Below are positions 63,159-64,000 of a DNA stretch of 64,000 bases, in pieces. How positions within the stretch are numbered: position 1 is the first letter of the stretch; each line of letters starts with the position of its first letter. Made by a program: the position numbers and the translations under genes. The notes below the pieces were generated by a model. The model made no database searches, was not told where the DNA came from, and saw nothing but the letters and a program-made list of their open reading frames with translations. The stretch is from Clostridium_AD frigoriphilum (lineage in GTDB: Bacteria; Bacillota; Clostridia; Clostridiales; Clostridiaceae). The stretch lies in assembly GCF_036541405.1 (NCBI RefSeq), contig NZ_JAZHFS010000006.1, positions 175,211-239,210 on the forward strand, written 5' to 3'.

Positions 63159-64000
63159 TTGAGAATAGAAACTAATTCTTCTACAAGAATATATAAAGAT
63201 AAGCTCAGCTTTGAAAATTTCAACAATCTATCGAATATATTGTATGTTGGTAATGAAGCTAAAATTAAAGCTTATTCAATTCTTGTTTACAATCAGGAGA
63301 AAGGTCTTTCTAAGAGTATTCATTTAACTATTAAAAATATGTTTAATCTTAATACTTATTATACAAACTACGCTGCTTGTGAAGCTAAATGGAATAAATC
63401 TTCTAATGTTGAATTAAACAAAATGTACATAGATGATTTAAAGCAGAACATTAATCATAGAGATAAATCTGTTAAAGATTTAATTAATAAAATTAAATTC
63501 TGGAGTAAAATTCATACTCATATTATCGATATATCTAAGGCTATTAAAAATAGTAAAAGCCTCCCCAAATTTAAGTATTATAGACCATATTATTTTTATA
63601 TGTCAGATGATAAGATTTTTGTTGAGGCCAATTACAAAAATAAATCAATTATATATAATATGTACGATTTTGAACATGCTCTTGTCGTAAAAAAAATTAG
63701 CAGATTAACTAATAAACTGAATATGATTAAGCGTGGTATAGGTTATCAAAAACAAAAACTTGCAAGACTTAATACAAGTGCAGTAAAATCATGTTTTGGT
63801 ACTAAGAAACTATTTAAAGCCCAGCATACATTATATAACGAGCATTTTGAATGGAAAGAAGACTTCTATAAAGCTAGACATAAAACTATAGAACTTCAAG
63901 GACTTAACACAGTTACACAAGGAAATGCTTGTGTTAAATACAACTACGAAACGAATTTACTAAGTATCCAACTGCCCTATGAAAATAAAATAGGTGCATA
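63159..64000 (+). CDS. TnpB-like (IS200/IS605 OrfB-type) protein, cut by window edge
   Basis: 280 codons from TTG at 63159, after GGTGG by eight bases (GTG at 63150 overlaps the site). The end VKSCFGTKKLFKAQH and following GLNTVTQGNACVKYNYET resemble the middle of a TnpB group in clostridia (SKKLFxxQ, NQSC). The catalytic RuvC part is beyond the edge. It is a likely mobile element gene; no TnpA was seen upstream. Confidence 0.6.
   Translation, partial: MRIETNSSTRIYKDKLSFENFNNLSNILYVGNEAKIKAYSILVYNQEKGLSKSIHLTIKNMFNLNTYYTNYAACEAKWNKSSNVELNKMYIDDLKQNINHRDKSVKDLINKIKFWSKIHTHIIDISKAIKNSKSLPKFKYYRPYYFYMSDDKIFVEANYKNKSIIYNMYDFEHALVVKKISRLTNKLNMIKRGIGYQKQKLARLNTSAVKSCFGTKKLFKAQHTLYNEHFEWKEDFYKARHKTIELQGLNTVTQGNACVKYNYETNLLSIQLPYENKIGA

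Overview
The window is AT-rich DNA from an anaerobic, nitrogen-fixing Firmicute, almost certainly Clostridium sensu stricto and close to the C. pasteurianum type. The signs are: a nif operon with two PII-like genes between nifH and nifD; a NifD longer and a NifK shorter than usual; a fused NifN-NifB; a homocitrate synthase split into two genes (omega, alpha); a pasteurianum-type [2Fe-2S] ferredoxin; and a Mop protein. No conflicting signal was seen, and most gene starts have strong Shine-Dalgarno sites. Assignments rest on reading protein motifs and family resemblance, not on database searches.

Layout. 1-5.3 kb: the end of a flotillin-like gene, a small zinc-ribbon protein, tRNA-Lys(CTT), a nitroreductase, a HEAT-repeat/RNA-methylase-like protein and two tandem nadE copies. 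5.4-5.64 kb: a non-coding segment able to fold into a long hairpin, ending in a terminator; a candidate structured RNA. 5.65-11.2 kb: the complete Rnf ferredoxin:NAD+ oxidoreductase operon (rseC-like, rnfCDGEAB). 11.9-18.1 kb: zwf and a cyclase-family gene, a lipoprotein, a class B penicillin-binding protein and an unknown protein. 18.3-30.7 kb: the nif operon, read leftward (nifH, nifI1, nifI2, nifD, nifK, nifE, nifN-B, ferredoxin, nifV-omega, nifV-alpha, an AnfO-like gene, an unknown gene with short repeats). 31.4-38.3 kb: the molybdenum block (mop; two paralogous HTH/substrate-binding-like regulators bracketing modABC; an unusual DUF2325-like protein). 38.5-40 kb: an IS3-family element inserted inside what looks like a chemoreceptor terminator. 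40-64 kb: ordinary chromosomal genes (two chemoreceptors, an SH3b-NlpC/P60 hydrolase, LD-carboxypeptidase, ilvD with a GntR regulator, a leucine-rich-repeat protein, a sensor kinase, a TerC-family protein, a MATE pump behind an attenuator, an aminotransferase, eda, a U32-family protein, a sulfite/nitrite reductase with a divergent MocR-type regulator) and, at the right edge, a truncated TnpB-like gene.

How it works together. Rnf couples ferredoxin and NAD redox to ion transport and can supply low-potential ferredoxin; NadE makes NAD. ModABC imports molybdate, Mop binds molybdate or its cofactor, and the HTH/substrate-binding-like proteins probably sense Mo. NifVomega/alpha makes homocitrate, NifB/NifEN build FeMo-co, NifHDK fixes nitrogen, and NifI1/NifI2 switch activity off when ammonium is available. 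No nifA, sigma-54 site, nifS or nifU was seen, so transcriptional control of nif is not explained by this window.

The observations most worth a second look are: the MATE attenuator with a seven-residue leader peptide; the structured RNA at 5.44 kb; the terC leader; AnfO and the unknown gene at the end of a Mo-nitrogenase operon, with a hairpin between the AnfO Shine-Dalgarno and start codon; the paired Mo regulators with four helically phased 10-bp repeats in front of modA; the DUF2325-like protein; and an inverted pair of perfect DnaA boxes before the aminotransferase gene.
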